From: Candidatus Gottesmanbacteria bacterium RBG_16_37_8
GTDB taxonomy: Bacteria > Patescibacteriota > Microgenomatia > 2-02-FULL-39-11
Length of the DNA: 9,101 nucleotides
Reading direction: 5' to 3'
Assembly (NCBI GenBank): GCA_001779055.1
Contig: MFJA01000064.1
Span: 1 to 9,101 of the forward strand
Program-made: the position numbers and the translations under genes
In this document: in pieces, positions 1-5,078 of the stretch
Layout of the letters: every line of letters begins with the position of its first letter
How positions within the stretch are numbered: the stretch's first letter is position 1
The notes under the pieces: model-generated
Told to the model about the DNA's origin: nothing
The model's input: the letters and a program-made list of their open reading frames with translations, nothing else
Databases searched by the model: none

Positions 1-404
1 ATTTATTAAGTTCTTCAGACAAAACTAAATATAAAACAGCCAAGGTCAAAATCAATAATCAGACCTTCAATCTGGAAATTGCAGATAACGATGCATTAAG
101 ATCACAAGGATTATCCGGCAGAAAAAATTTAACGAAAAATGACGGTATGTTATTTATATTCAATCAAAAAGGTGTTTATTCTTTCTGGATGAAAGAAATG
201 TATATCCCGCTGGATTTTATTTGGCTTGACGGAGATACAATCGTTGATTTATCAGAAAAAGTTCCACCTCCGGTTAATTTTAGTTCAACTGATATACCTC
301 TGATAACACCTAAATTTCCGGTGGATAAAGTGATGGAGGTTAAAGCCGGTACAATTGAAGAATTACGATTAAAAGTAGGTCAAATAATAGAATTTAATAA
401 CTAG
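1..404 (+). CDS. DUF192 family protein, 5' end outside window
   Basis: The frame is open from the first base (first full codon at 3) to the TAG at 402-404, giving 133 visible residues; the ATG at 147 lies inside the domain and is not the start. The visible part carries the DUF192 (UPF0127) pattern: an N-terminal beta-rich stretch (AKVKINNQTFNLEIADN), the RSQGLSGR segment, GMLFIF, the highly typical FWMKEMYIPLDFIWLD block, and a C-terminal VMEVKAGTIEEL strand followed by a short tail. Family members are small beta-rich proteins, often exported with an N-terminal signal or anchor; that part is missing here, so localisation cannot be judged. No enzymatic role is established for the family. The stop is one base before the ATG of the next small ORF, which suggests a shared transcript and translational coupling. 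The family call is secure; the function is unknown. Confidence 0.9.
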   Translation, partial: LLSSSDKTKYKTAKVKINNQTFNLEIADNDALRSQGLSGRKNLTKNDGMLFIFNQKGVYSFWMKEMYIPLDFIWLDGDTIVDLSEKVPPPVNFSSTDIPLITPKFPVDKVMEVKAGTIEELRLKVGQIIEFNN

Positions 405-405
405 T

Positions 406-570
406 ATGAATGATGATAATTATTCAATTCCCCAGCAAAAATTTTCTGAAAGATTACATAATTTGTTAGAAGAAATATGGCCGTCAATTTATAAATTGAT
501 AAATAGTTTCTTATACGGAATCATTAATTTTATAAAATTTTTAATAAGCGGATTGTGGCCCGGTAAGTGA
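406..570 (+). CDS. Small hydrophobic hypothetical protein (54 aa)
   Basis: ATG at 406, one base after the DUF192 stop, with TGA at 568-570, encodes 54 residues. The N-terminal half is polar and charged (MNDDNYSIPQQKFSERLHN, then LLEEIW). From about residue 27 to 51 it is hydrophobic with a few lysines (PSIYKLINSFLYGIINFIKF, then LISGLW), consistent with one transmembrane or amphipathic membrane helix, ending WPGK. I do not recognise a family. No Shine-Dalgarno is visible, but the one-base spacing suggests coupling to DUF192 translation. The -35 region of the downstream tRNA promoter lies inside its last codons. A chance ORF of this length is possible in AT-rich DNA, but the position, ATG start and coherent membrane-like composition favour a real gene. 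Confidence 0.55.
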   Translation: MNDDNYSIPQQKFSERLHNLLEEIWPSIYKLINSFLYGIINFIKFLISGLWPGK

Positions 571-581
571 ATTGATATAAT
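553..581 (+). promoter_or_regulatory. Extended -10 promoter of the tRNA Gly-Leu-Leu cluster
   Basis: A perfect TATAAT (576-581) is preceded by TGA, which gives the extended -10 pattern TGnTATAAT. A partial -35, TTGTGG (553-558), lies exactly 17 bp upstream. Transcription would start near 588, just before a strong hairpin, and give a leader of about 77 nt ahead of tRNA-Gly. Confidence 0.5.
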
Positions 582-590
582 TGGCAATGC

Positions 591-628
591 GAAACGCAAT
601 AAATTTGATATTCAAATTTAAGCGTTTC
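591..628 (+). other. Leader hairpin 1 (16-bp interrupted palindrome)
   Basis: GAAACGC (591-597) pairs with GCGTTTC (622-628), and TAAATTTGA (600-608) pairs with TCAAATTTA (612-620), around a TAT loop. The only interruption is a 2/1-nt internal loop. There is no T-run after it, so it is not a simple intrinsic terminator. It would form the very 5' end of the predicted tRNA precursor. Confidence 0.6.
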
Positions 629-629
629 A

Positions 630-666
630 GCAACGTTAAAATTTCAGCAGAAATTTTTTGCGTTGC
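630..666 (+). other. Leader hairpin 2, overlapping the tRNA-Gly 5' end
   Basis: AAAATTTC (638-645) pairs with GAAATTTT (650-657) around an AGCA loop. An outer stem GCAACG (630-635) pairs with CGTTGC (661-666), separated by TT/TTG internal loops. The outer stem uses the first two bases of tRNA-Gly (665-666), so this fold competes with the tRNA acceptor stem. The T-run (654-659) lies mostly inside the 3' arm, so a role as a weak terminator cannot be excluded. Confidence 0.5.
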
Positions 667-736
667 GGCGGTAGTTCAGCGGTAGAATGTCTCCTTGCCA
701 AGGAGAAGGTCGAGGGTTCAAATCCCTTCCGCCGCT
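665..736 (+). tRNA. tRNA-Gly(GCC)
   Basis: A full cloverleaf: acceptor GCGGCGG pairs with CCGCCGC, the D-arm is GTTC/GAAT, the anticodon stem TCTCC/GGAGA holds loop TTGCCAA (anticodon GCC at 697-699), the variable loop is AGGTC, and the T-arm is GAGGG-TTCAAAT-CCCTT with a G·U outermost pair. The discriminator is T at 736. CCA is not encoded, so a CCA-adding enzyme is required. It decodes GGC and GGU. It heads a three-tRNA cluster (spacers of 23 and 11 nt) and differs at only five positions from tRNA-Gly(TCC) at 3114-3185. Confidence 0.97.
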
Positions 737-759
737 CAAAAAATCATAATTTCGGAAGA

Positions 760-841
760 GGGCTGGTGGCGGAACTGGTAGACGCGTACGCTTCAGGAGC
801 GTATGACGAAAGTCTTGGAGGTTCGAGTCCTCTCCGGCCCA
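760..841 (+). tRNA. tRNA-Leu(CAG)
   Basis: A class II tRNA of 82 nt. The acceptor GGGCTGG pairs with CCGGCCC (one T·G wobble), the anticodon stem TACGC/GCGTA encloses TTCAGGA with anticodon CAG at 794-796, the long variable arm lies at about 804-816 (TGACGAAAGTCTT), and the T-arm is GGAGG-TTCGAGT-CCTCT. The discriminator is A841, as expected for leucine tRNA. CCA is not encoded. It decodes CUG. Confidence 0.96.
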
Positions 842-852
842 CAACAATTTTT

Positions 853-934
853 GCCGGGATGGCGAAATTGGTAAACGCACAGTCTTGAGGAGGCTGCGCC
901 GAAAGGCTTGGAGGTTCAAGTCCTCTTCCCGGCA
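853..934 (+). tRNA. tRNA-Leu(GAG)
   Basis: A class II tRNA of 82 nt. The acceptor GCCGGGA pairs perfectly with TCCCGGC, the anticodon stem CAGTC/GGCTG encloses TTGAGGA with anticodon GAG at 887-889, the variable arm CGCCGAAAGGCTT has an internal stem, and the T-arm is GGAGG-TTCAAGT-CCTCT. The discriminator is A934, with no encoded CCA. It decodes CUC and CUU. It is the last tRNA of the cluster, 11 nt after tRNA-Leu(CAG). Confidence 0.96.
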
Positions 935-949
935 CAAATTGTTTTTTTT
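935..949 (+). terminator. T-run after the tRNA cluster, possible 3' end
   Basis: Eight consecutive T (942-949) follow tRNA-Leu(GAG) directly. There is no separate GC-rich stem, so the tRNA's own T-arm and acceptor would have to serve as the hairpin. The run overlaps the hflX stop codon on the other strand, so the convergent transcripts meet here. Confidence 0.35.
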
Positions 950-2060
950 AATTTACTTTTTTTTCAATTTCCTTATATAAATCTGAAATTCCTTCGTTTT
1001 TCAAGGCAGAAATAAAGATAAGCGGATAATCGGGATATCTATTTATCAATTCTTTTCTATCATAACTATTATCAACATCTGTTTTATTAAAGACTAATAT
1101 TTTAGCAGCATTTTTTACATTGATTTCATTCAATATTTTTTCAACGACTTCAATTTTATAATGCATTTCCTTATCGGATATATCTATGACATGCAAAATT
1201 AAATCAGCATTAATTGATTCCATAAGCGTTGATTTAAAAGAATCTATTAAAACAGGAGGTAAATTTCTTATAAATCCTATGGTATCTGTTAATAATACCG
1301 TTTCATTTAATTTGGGCAAAAATAACTTTCCGGAGGTACTGTCTAAGGTAACAAATAATTTATTGTCAGCCTGTTTATTTTTTTTAGTCAGTAAATTAAA
1401 CAGAGTTGTTTTACCTGAATTTGTATAACCAACAATAGATAGTGTTCTTAAGCCAATTTTTCTTCTTCTGTCAATCTGTTGCATCCTGTCTGTTTCCAAA
1501 TTTTTTATTTTCATTTTCATAGTATATATTTCATTTCTCCAATGCCTCTTCATAATTTCGGTATTAGTTTCACCGATACCTCTGGTTCCTATTCCGCCAG
1601 TTTGTCTGGATAAAACGTAACCCATGCCGAAAAGTCTGGGACCCAGATGTCTTAAACTGGCAATTTTGATCTGTAATTTAGCATCAGCCGTTTGGGCATG
1701 GAGATCAAAGATACGCAAAATTAGAAAAATTTTATCCCAAACCTGAATTTGGGGATTAGCCTGTTGAAAAATTTTTTCCAGGGTATACATTTGTCCGGAT
1801 CTCAAAGGATCTTTAACAACAACAATATCTATCTTTTCTTTTTCAATCAAATCAGTTGTATCCTGTAATTTTCCGCTGCGCAGGTAAGTAGCTGAAGAGG
1901 GTGAATATGCTTTTTGAACGGAAAGTGCAAAGACTTGACCACCGTAGGTTTTTACCAACGCATCTAATTCTTCCAATTCCGACAGAATATCTTCATTGGA
2001 AAAGTTTTTCGGAAATACTCCGATCAGCATGAAGCGTTTATTTTGAAGATGATTAAACAT
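948..2060 (-). CDS. hflX: GTPase HflX (ribosome-associated)
   Basis: A 370-residue TRAFAC-class GTPase. The N-terminal HflX domain is visible with RSGKLQD (61-67) and the ADAKLQIKIASLRHLGPRL region. It is followed by the glycine-rich family signature GGIGTRGIGETNTE (155-168; most family members have Q where N166 stands). The G domain shows G1 GYTNSGKTT (211-219), a G2-like FVTLDST, G3 DTIGF (259-263), G4 NKTD (325-328) and G5 SAL (351-353). Family knowledge: HflX binds the large ribosomal subunit and splits or rescues stalled ribosomes under stress. It is shorter than the E. coli protein (426 residues) and ends soon after the G domain. The start is ATG without a Shine-Dalgarno. tRNA-Gln lies 52 bp upstream on the same strand, so the two may share a transcript. 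The 3' end converges on the tRNA-Leu cluster. Confidence 0.95.
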   Translation of the reverse strand: MFNHLQNKRFMLIGVFPKNFSNEDILSELEELDALVKTYGGQVFALSVQKAYSPSSATYLRSGKLQDTTDLIEKEKIDIVVVKDPLRSGQMYTLEKIFQQANPQIQVWDKIFLILRIFDLHAQTADAKLQIKIASLRHLGPRLFGMGYVLSRQTGGIGTRGIGETNTEIMKRHWRNEIYTMKMKIKNLETDRMQQIDRRRKIGLRTLSIVGYTNSGKTTLFNLLTKKNKQADNKLFVTLDSTSGKLFLPKLNETVLLTDTIGFIRNLPPVLIDSFKSTLMESINADLILHVIDISDKEMHYKIEVVEKILNEINVKNAAKILVFNKTDVDNSYDRKELINRYPDYPLIFISALKNEGISDLYKEIEKKVN

Positions 2061-2112
2061 CTGATAAATTTACGTAATTATTTTAATTTAGAAGTGTAAT
2101 TTAAAAATACAG

Positions 2113-2183
2113 CTGCGGGGCACGGATTCGAACCATGATAAACAGCTCCAAAGGCTGCTGTCCTACCATTAGACGACCCCGCA
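2113..2183 (-). tRNA. tRNA-Gln(TTG)
   Basis: Read on the minus strand, acceptor TGCGGGG pairs perfectly with CCCCGCA, the D-arm is GTC/GAC, the anticodon stem GCAGC/GCTGT encloses CTTTGGA with anticodon TTG, the variable loop is short (TTAT), and the T-arm is CATGG-TTCGAAT-CCGTG. The discriminator is G and CCA is not encoded. The weak T-A first acceptor pair and G73 are typical of glutamine tRNAs. It lies upstream of hflX and divergent from tRNA-Val. Confidence 0.95.
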
Positions 2184-2186
2184 ATA

Positions 2187-2215
2187 TTGAAACTACAGCT
2201 ATATTTTACTACAAT
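2187..2215 (+). promoter_or_regulatory. Promoter of tRNA-Val
   Basis: TTGAAA (2187-2192) and TACAAT (2210-2215) each match the sigma-70 consensus at five of six positions, at the optimal 17-bp spacing. The start would be near 2222, 13 nt before tRNA-Val. It overlaps a promoter pointing the other way. Confidence 0.55.
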
Positions 2216-2231
2216 GGATTGATTAATTTAA
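2203..2231 (-). promoter_or_regulatory. Promoter of tRNA-Gln (and possibly hflX)
   Basis: On the minus strand, TAAAAT (complement of 2203-2208, five of six matches) is preceded at 17 bp by a weak TTAAAT (complement of 2226-2231). The predicted start near 2196 leaves a 13-nt leader to tRNA-Gln, a mirror image of the tRNA-Val promoter. Confidence 0.4.
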
Positions 2232-2234
2232 ACC

Positions 2235-2306
2235 GGACCCGTAGCTCAGGGGTAGAGCGTTCGGCTTACATCCGAAAGGTCAGAGGTTCGAAACCTCTCG
2301 GGTCCA
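2235..2306 (+). tRNA. tRNA-Val(TAC)
   Basis: Acceptor GGACCCG pairs with CGGGTCC, the D-arm is GCTC/GAGC, the anticodon stem TTCGG/CCGAA encloses CTTACAT with anticodon TAC at 2267-2269, the variable loop is AGGTC, and the T-arm is AGAGG-TTCGAAA-CCTCT. The discriminator is A2306 and CCA is not encoded. All stems pair well. Confidence 0.97.
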
Positions 2307-2330
2307 CAGAATAATCCCGATTAAAAGGTA

Positions 2331-2336
2331 TATAAT
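2331..2336 (+). promoter_or_regulatory. -10 element of tRNA-Phe
   Basis: A perfect TATAAT lies 8 bp before tRNA-Phe, in the 38-bp gap after tRNA-Val. No recognisable -35 or extended -10 is present, so co-transcription from the tRNA-Val promoter is equally possible. Confidence 0.35.
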
Positions 2337-2344
2337 TTATTTAA

Positions 2345-2417
2345 GCCGAGATGGCCGACGTGGTGAAGGCGCGTGTCTGAAAAACACGTAATGTCAGTTC
2401 GATTCTGACTCTCGGCA
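2345..2417 (+). tRNA. tRNA-Phe(GAA), unusual D-arm
   Basis: Acceptor GCCGAGA pairs with TCTCGGC, the anticodon stem CGTGT/ACACG encloses CTGAAAA with anticodon GAA at 2379-2381, the variable loop is short (TAAT), and the T-arm is GTCAG-TTCGATT-CTGAC. The discriminator is A2417 and CCA is not encoded. The D-arm is atypical for phenylalanine: TG at positions 8-9, only three base pairs (GCC/GGC) and an 11-nt loop containing GTGGTGAA, a layout normally seen in class II serine or leucine tRNAs. The short variable loop and the anticodon still make phenylalanine the best identity. Confidence 0.9.
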
Positions 2418-2444
2418 CAGAATAAAATCTGCTGATTTTTTCTG
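2418..2444 (+). other. Hairpin between tRNA-Phe and the L,D-transpeptidase gene
   Basis: CAGAA and AAAATC (2418-2422, 2424-2429) pair with GATTTT and TTCTG (2434-2444) around TGCT, giving 11 bp with a single bulged T. A run of six T lies in the 3' arm. It could end the tRNA-Phe transcript weakly or act as an mRNA leader structure, with the ATG of the next gene 11 nt downstream. Confidence 0.35.
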
Positions 2445-2454
2445 TGTAAACACA

Positions 2455-3084
2455 ATGAAAAAGATATTACTGTTACTGCCACTCTTCTTTATCTCGGAAT
2501 TTATATTCATCAACTTAATGATTCAGCCTGTAAATACGCAACTCAATTCTCTCCCAATGGGTTGCATGCCAAATGAACAAACTGCCCAGCTGTCTGATGA
2601 ATATGATCCTTCTTTAACTGAAGGTGAATATTTAGGCAATACAGTCAAGATCCCGTCAATTATCGATTCATTTGCATATGTTTTAGGGGAACAAGTGGGA
2701 GCAAAACGAATAGAAGTTAATCTGCAAAATCAACACGTCTACGGTTTTGACGGAAATTCTAAATTATTCGATTTTATCGTCTCAACCGGGAAATGGGCTC
2801 CGACACCAAGAGGTACTTTTACAATTGCGCGTAAAGTCAGAGCTCAAAAAATGTCAGGAGGAAATAAAGCTAATAATACATATTATTACTTACCAAATGT
2901 TCCCTGGGTCATGTTTTTTGGCAACAGCAAAATTCCGTGGTATCGGGGATTTTCATTTCACGGTACTTATTGGCATAATAATTTCGGTACTCCTATGTCT
3001 CACGGATGCGTCAATATGAAAACTCCTGAAGCTGAACAACTTTTTAATTGGGCTCCGATAGGCACCCCTGTAATAATATATTAA
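2455..3084 (+). CDS. Exported L,D-transpeptidase (YkuD domain)
   Basis: The 209-residue product starts with a two-lysine, strongly hydrophobic stretch (residues 2-23), a signal peptide or membrane anchor. A linker to about residue 80 precedes a YkuD/L,D-transpeptidase catalytic domain (about 84-209): RIEVNLQNQHVYGF, the STGKWAPTPRGTFTI segment, and the catalytic block with H169 in FHGT and S182-H183-G184-C185-V186-N187, C185 being the nucleophile. Such enzymes use cysteine chemistry outside the cytoplasm to make 3-3 peptidoglycan cross-links or attach proteins to peptidoglycan. No LysM or other wall-binding domain is present. The start is ATG without a Shine-Dalgarno, 37 nt after tRNA-Phe. 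The neighbouring GT-C-like gene on the same strand also has a surface role. The substrate cannot be told from sequence. Confidence 0.93.
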   Translation: MKKILLLLPLFFISEFIFINLMIQPVNTQLNSLPMGCMPNEQTAQLSDEYDPSLTEGEYLGNTVKIPSIIDSFAYVLGEQVGAKRIEVNLQNQHVYGFDGNSKLFDFIVSTGKWAPTPRGTFTIARKVRAQKMSGGNKANNTYYYLPNVPWVMFFGNSKIPWYRGFSFHGTYWHNNFGTPMSHGCVNMKTPEAEQLFNWAPIGTPVIIY

Positions 3085-3092
3085 TTCCTTTT

Positions 3093-3101
3093 TGGTATAA
3101 T
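3093..3101 (+). promoter_or_regulatory. Extended -10 promoter of tRNA-Gly(TCC)
   Basis: TGG-TATAAT is a perfect extended -10 pattern, 12 bp before the tRNA. No -35 is evident, which extended -10 promoters tolerate. The start is expected near 3108. Confidence 0.5.
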
Positions 3102-3113
3102 ATTAGTTAAAAC

Positions 3114-3185
3114 GCGGCGGTAGTTCAGCGGTAGAATGTCTCCCTTCCAAGGAGAAGGTCAGGGGTTCAAATCCCCTCCGCCGCT
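3114..3185 (+). tRNA. tRNA-Gly(TCC)
   Basis: Acceptor GCGGCGG pairs with CCGCCGC, the D-arm is GTTC/GAAT, the anticodon stem TCTCC/GGAGA encloses CTTCCAA with anticodon TCC at 3146-3148, the variable loop is AGGTC, and the T-arm AGGGG-TTCAAAT-CCCCT is fully paired. The discriminator is T and CCA is not encoded. It is 67/72 identical to tRNA-Gly(GCC) at 665; the differences are anticodon-loop positions 32 and 34 and three T-stem bases. It lies between the L,D-transpeptidase and GT-C-like genes. Confidence 0.97.
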
Positions 3186-3216
3186 CATTATAGTAAAATC
3201 TTACTTTTAGATAAAA

Positions 3217-4614
3217 TTGAAAACTTTCAAAAAATTCAAAACTGTAATTGTTGTTATCTTTGTTTGTTTTATCGTCTATTACATCAGAAATCTGTATTAC
3301 AGCAATAGCTCGCTGTATTTCTTCTATCCTGATACTTATCATTACCTGAACCGAGCCCAGGAACTGGCCAATCATGCTCCGTTGGTAAATCCCTTCAGAT
3401 TACCGCTCTACCCTTTGGTACTACTTAATCTCAGTAAGTTAAGAGGTGATTTTATTGTTGATAGTTTAAATATTTATACTATCAATTTCCGGAATTTGTT
3501 AAGATTTCAGAAAGATATCAGTTTGCTTGGAGCGTTTTTTTTCATACTGCTGTCCGGTCTGATATTTGGGTATGGACGAAAATTTTTACTGGTGGCAATA
3601 ATTTATGCGTTAAACATTCGGATTTTCGGTTGGGATAAAAATATTCTGACAGAATGTCTTACTCTGGCAGTAATGAGTATTTATGTATTTTCAGCAATAA
3701 AATTTATCACCTCCAAAAATTTATTATATCTGTTGGTTACGGTGATTATATCCGATATTCTCTTTTTACTGCGGCCGGTTTATCTAATTTTAACTTTTGC
3801 ATTATTGCCTTTCATTATCTACCACCTTTTCAAACAAAATAAACTCAGACTTATTATTGCTTCTTTTTTTATCGTTGCCTCAACGGCTCTTGTACCGTTG
3901 TACTACTCATATCAGAATTATAAATTATACTCTTATACAGGTATTTCCACTGTTCCAGTTCATAACCTGTTAGCTAAAATCTGGCAGTACAGGCTTGATC
4001 TTCACAATTTTACTCCAGCCGATAAATATGAAAAAATTCTGTATGATTGTGTTAAAAACCATCCGATTACTCCATTAAATGATACTACGGACTGTTTATT
4101 TGCTTTAAATCTTGAGGATAATCTTTATTCTATTAACTCTGCTAAGATAATCGGACCATTTGCCAAAAAAATTATTCTTAAACAACCTTTTACCTATATT
4201 GCCCGATCGACTATGCTATTTCCTCATGCCCTGATTACTACCGCTTCTGACATGACCTGGATCTCTACCTGGGCAAATAATAACATGGTCCGGCTATTTT
4301 GGAATTATCTTCTGTCCGTATATAATCTTCTGCAGATAACGTTTCTCTCCTTTTTTATCCTTTATCCGTACAGTCTTTATTGCTTTTTTAAAAAACCTGA
4401 TCAAATTAATACCATTGTGGTAATTCTAGGAATTATTGTATTCTATCAACTTTCCTTCAATACTTTTTTTGTCCAATCAGAATACATACGTTTGCGCGCT
4501 CCAATCGAACCGATTCTTCTACTCTATTGTTTTTATTATTATCTTCGAATAATAAATGCTGTTTTTCATTTCTTAAAAACGCGTTTAAGCAAAGAAGCCA
4601 AAAAATTACGGTGA
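3217..4614 (+). CDS. Polytopic membrane protein, probable GT-C glycosyltransferase
   Basis: A 465-residue, highly hydrophobic protein with about 10-11 predicted membrane segments (for example 8-26, 103-118, 121-139, 147-163, 168-204, 210-229, 362-392, 396-416, 430-450). GT-C (ArnT/PMT-like) hallmarks are visible: an acidic residue in the first external loop, YPDT (D39), followed by YHYLNRAQEL and RLPLYPLVLL; a TECL motif (E146) after the second helix group; LRPVYL (R186-P187); and a C-terminal RAPIEPILLLY. Such enzymes move sugars from polyprenyl-phosphate carriers to lipids or proteins outside the membrane. The start is TTG at 3217: an in-frame TAG sits at 3208-3210 and the next ATG is far inside the protein. 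No Shine-Dalgarno is visible. It could also be an O-antigen-type membrane protein of another GT-C subgroup. Donor and acceptor are unknown. Confidence 0.7.
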   Translation: MKTFKKFKTVIVVIFVCFIVYYIRNLYYSNSSLYFFYPDTYHYLNRAQELANHAPLVNPFRLPLYPLVLLNLSKLRGDFIVDSLNIYTINFRNLLRFQKDISLLGAFFFILLSGLIFGYGRKFLLVAIIYALNIRIFGWDKNILTECLTLAVMSIYVFSAIKFITSKNLLYLLVTVIISDILFLLRPVYLILTFALLPFIIYHLFKQNKLRLIIASFFIVASTALVPLYYSYQNYKLYSYTGISTVPVHNLLAKIWQYRLDLHNFTPADKYEKILYDCVKNHPITPLNDTTDCLFALNLEDNLYSINSAKIIGPFAKKIILKQPFTYIARSTMLFPHALITTASDMTWISTWANNNMVRLFWNYLLSVYNLLQITFLSFFILYPYSLYCFFKKPDQINTIVVILGIIVFYQLSFNTFFVQSEYIRLRAPIEPILLLYCFYYYLRIINAVFHFLKTRLSKEAKKLR

Positions 4615-4631
4615 TGGAGATATTCGGATTC

Positions 4632-4663
4632 CAGACTTTAATTCAGCGGTAGAATGCGCCGCC
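4632..4663 (+). pseudogene. Truncated tRNA-like fragment (5' half, Gly-like D-arm)
   Basis: TAATTCAGCGGTAGAATG (4639-4656) matches the position 8-25 region of both tRNA-Gly genes here at 17 of 18 bases. It is followed by CGCCGCC, which could be a 5' anticodon strand or a misplaced acceptor 3' strand. No anticodon loop or T-arm (GGTTC) follows; the response-regulator stop begins at 4671 on the other strand. The preceding CAGACTT could be a degraded acceptor strand. This is best read as a tRNA remnant. Confidence 0.55.
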
Positions 4664-4668
4664 AGATC

Positions 4669-5037
4669 TTAATTGTGATTCAGAATTTCTTTGATTTTAT
4701 TTAGTACCTGTTCAAGAGTTGTAGTTGCTTTTACAAAATACCAGTTAGCTCCCATATCATAAAATTTAAACATTTTATCATCCAAATTAGTCATAATCAC
4801 TACCGGAATAGAGCTGATTTTAGGATTTAATTTTATTTGTTTTAAGACATCTTCACCAGTTAAATTTCCAACCAGAATTATATCCAATATGATTAAATCC
4901 GGAATTTCCTTTGCTGCGGTTTGTATTCCTTCTTCACCGGAAACCGCACATATGACCTGAAAGCCGTTTCTTTCAAATTTATCTTTATACGCCTGTTGTA
5001 ATACTGAGTCATCTTCGATTACAAGGATTTTACTCAT
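4669..5037 (-). CDS. Single-domain response regulator (CheY-like receiver)
   Basis: The 122-residue product is a stand-alone receiver domain. The acidic pocket is E8-D9-D10 (IEDD), the phospho-acceptor is D52 in LIILD, the switch threonine is T83 in IMT, Y100 precedes the conserved lysine K103 (YFVKA) by three, and an amphipathic helix closes the fold (LEQVLNKIKEIL). There is no DNA-binding or enzymatic output domain, so the output must be through protein contacts or phosphotransfer. The loop after D52 is IILVGNLTGEDV: it lacks the usual proline at D+4, and the conserved glycine comes one residue late (D+9). It follows the histidine kinase gene by 41 nt on the same strand, so the two form an operon. 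The ATG has no Shine-Dalgarno. The 3' end converges on the GT-C-like gene, with a tRNA remnant between them. Confidence 0.93.
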   Translation of the reverse strand: MSKILVIEDDSVLQQAYKDKFERNGFQVICAVSGEEGIQTAAKEIPDLIILDIILVGNLTGEDVLKQIKLNPKISSIPVVIMTNLDDKMFKFYDMGANWYFVKATTTLEQVLNKIKEILNHN

Positions 5038-5078
5038 AAATTCATAATATAAAATTAATATAGAAAAGGCAAGCTACC

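Noticed and set aside
147..404. ATG at 147 as the start of the DUF192 gene
   Set aside because: The frame is open to the window edge and upstream codons encode the conserved N-terminal part of the domain.
588..664. T-box or other known riboswitch in the tRNA leader
   Set aside because: No T-box core motif, specifier loop or terminator/antiterminator pair is visible, and the downstream genes are tRNAs, not amino-acid genes.
644..937. Open frames on both strands across the tRNA cluster (minus-strand ones with motifs such as GGRDLNPRPS and GLEPP)
   Set aside because: These are translations of tRNA sequence and its complement, a well-known source of false proteins; the three tRNAs explain the bases fully.
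1186..1428. Plus-strand open frame inside hflX
   Set aside because: Shadow of the hflX frame with no recognisable domain; the same holds for frames inside the L,D-transpeptidase, kinase and permease genes (for example 2747-3019, 5760-5975, 6007-6264, 7328-7648, 8252-8500, 8630-8965).
2455..2570. Lipoprotein signal at C37 of the L,D-transpeptidase
   Set aside because: The preceding residues LPMG do not form a lipobox (no L/V/I at -3), and the cysteine lies too far from the hydrophobic stretch.
3103..3375. Minus-strand open frame over tRNA-Gly(TCC) and the start of the GT-C-like gene
   Set aside because: Its C-terminus is antisense tRNA and the rest is antisense to a supported gene.
4615..4668. 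Intrinsic terminator between the convergent GT-C-like and response-regulator genes
   Set aside because: Only a 4-bp GCGG/CCGC stem can be drawn and no T-run follows on either strand; the bases are better explained by the tRNA remnant.
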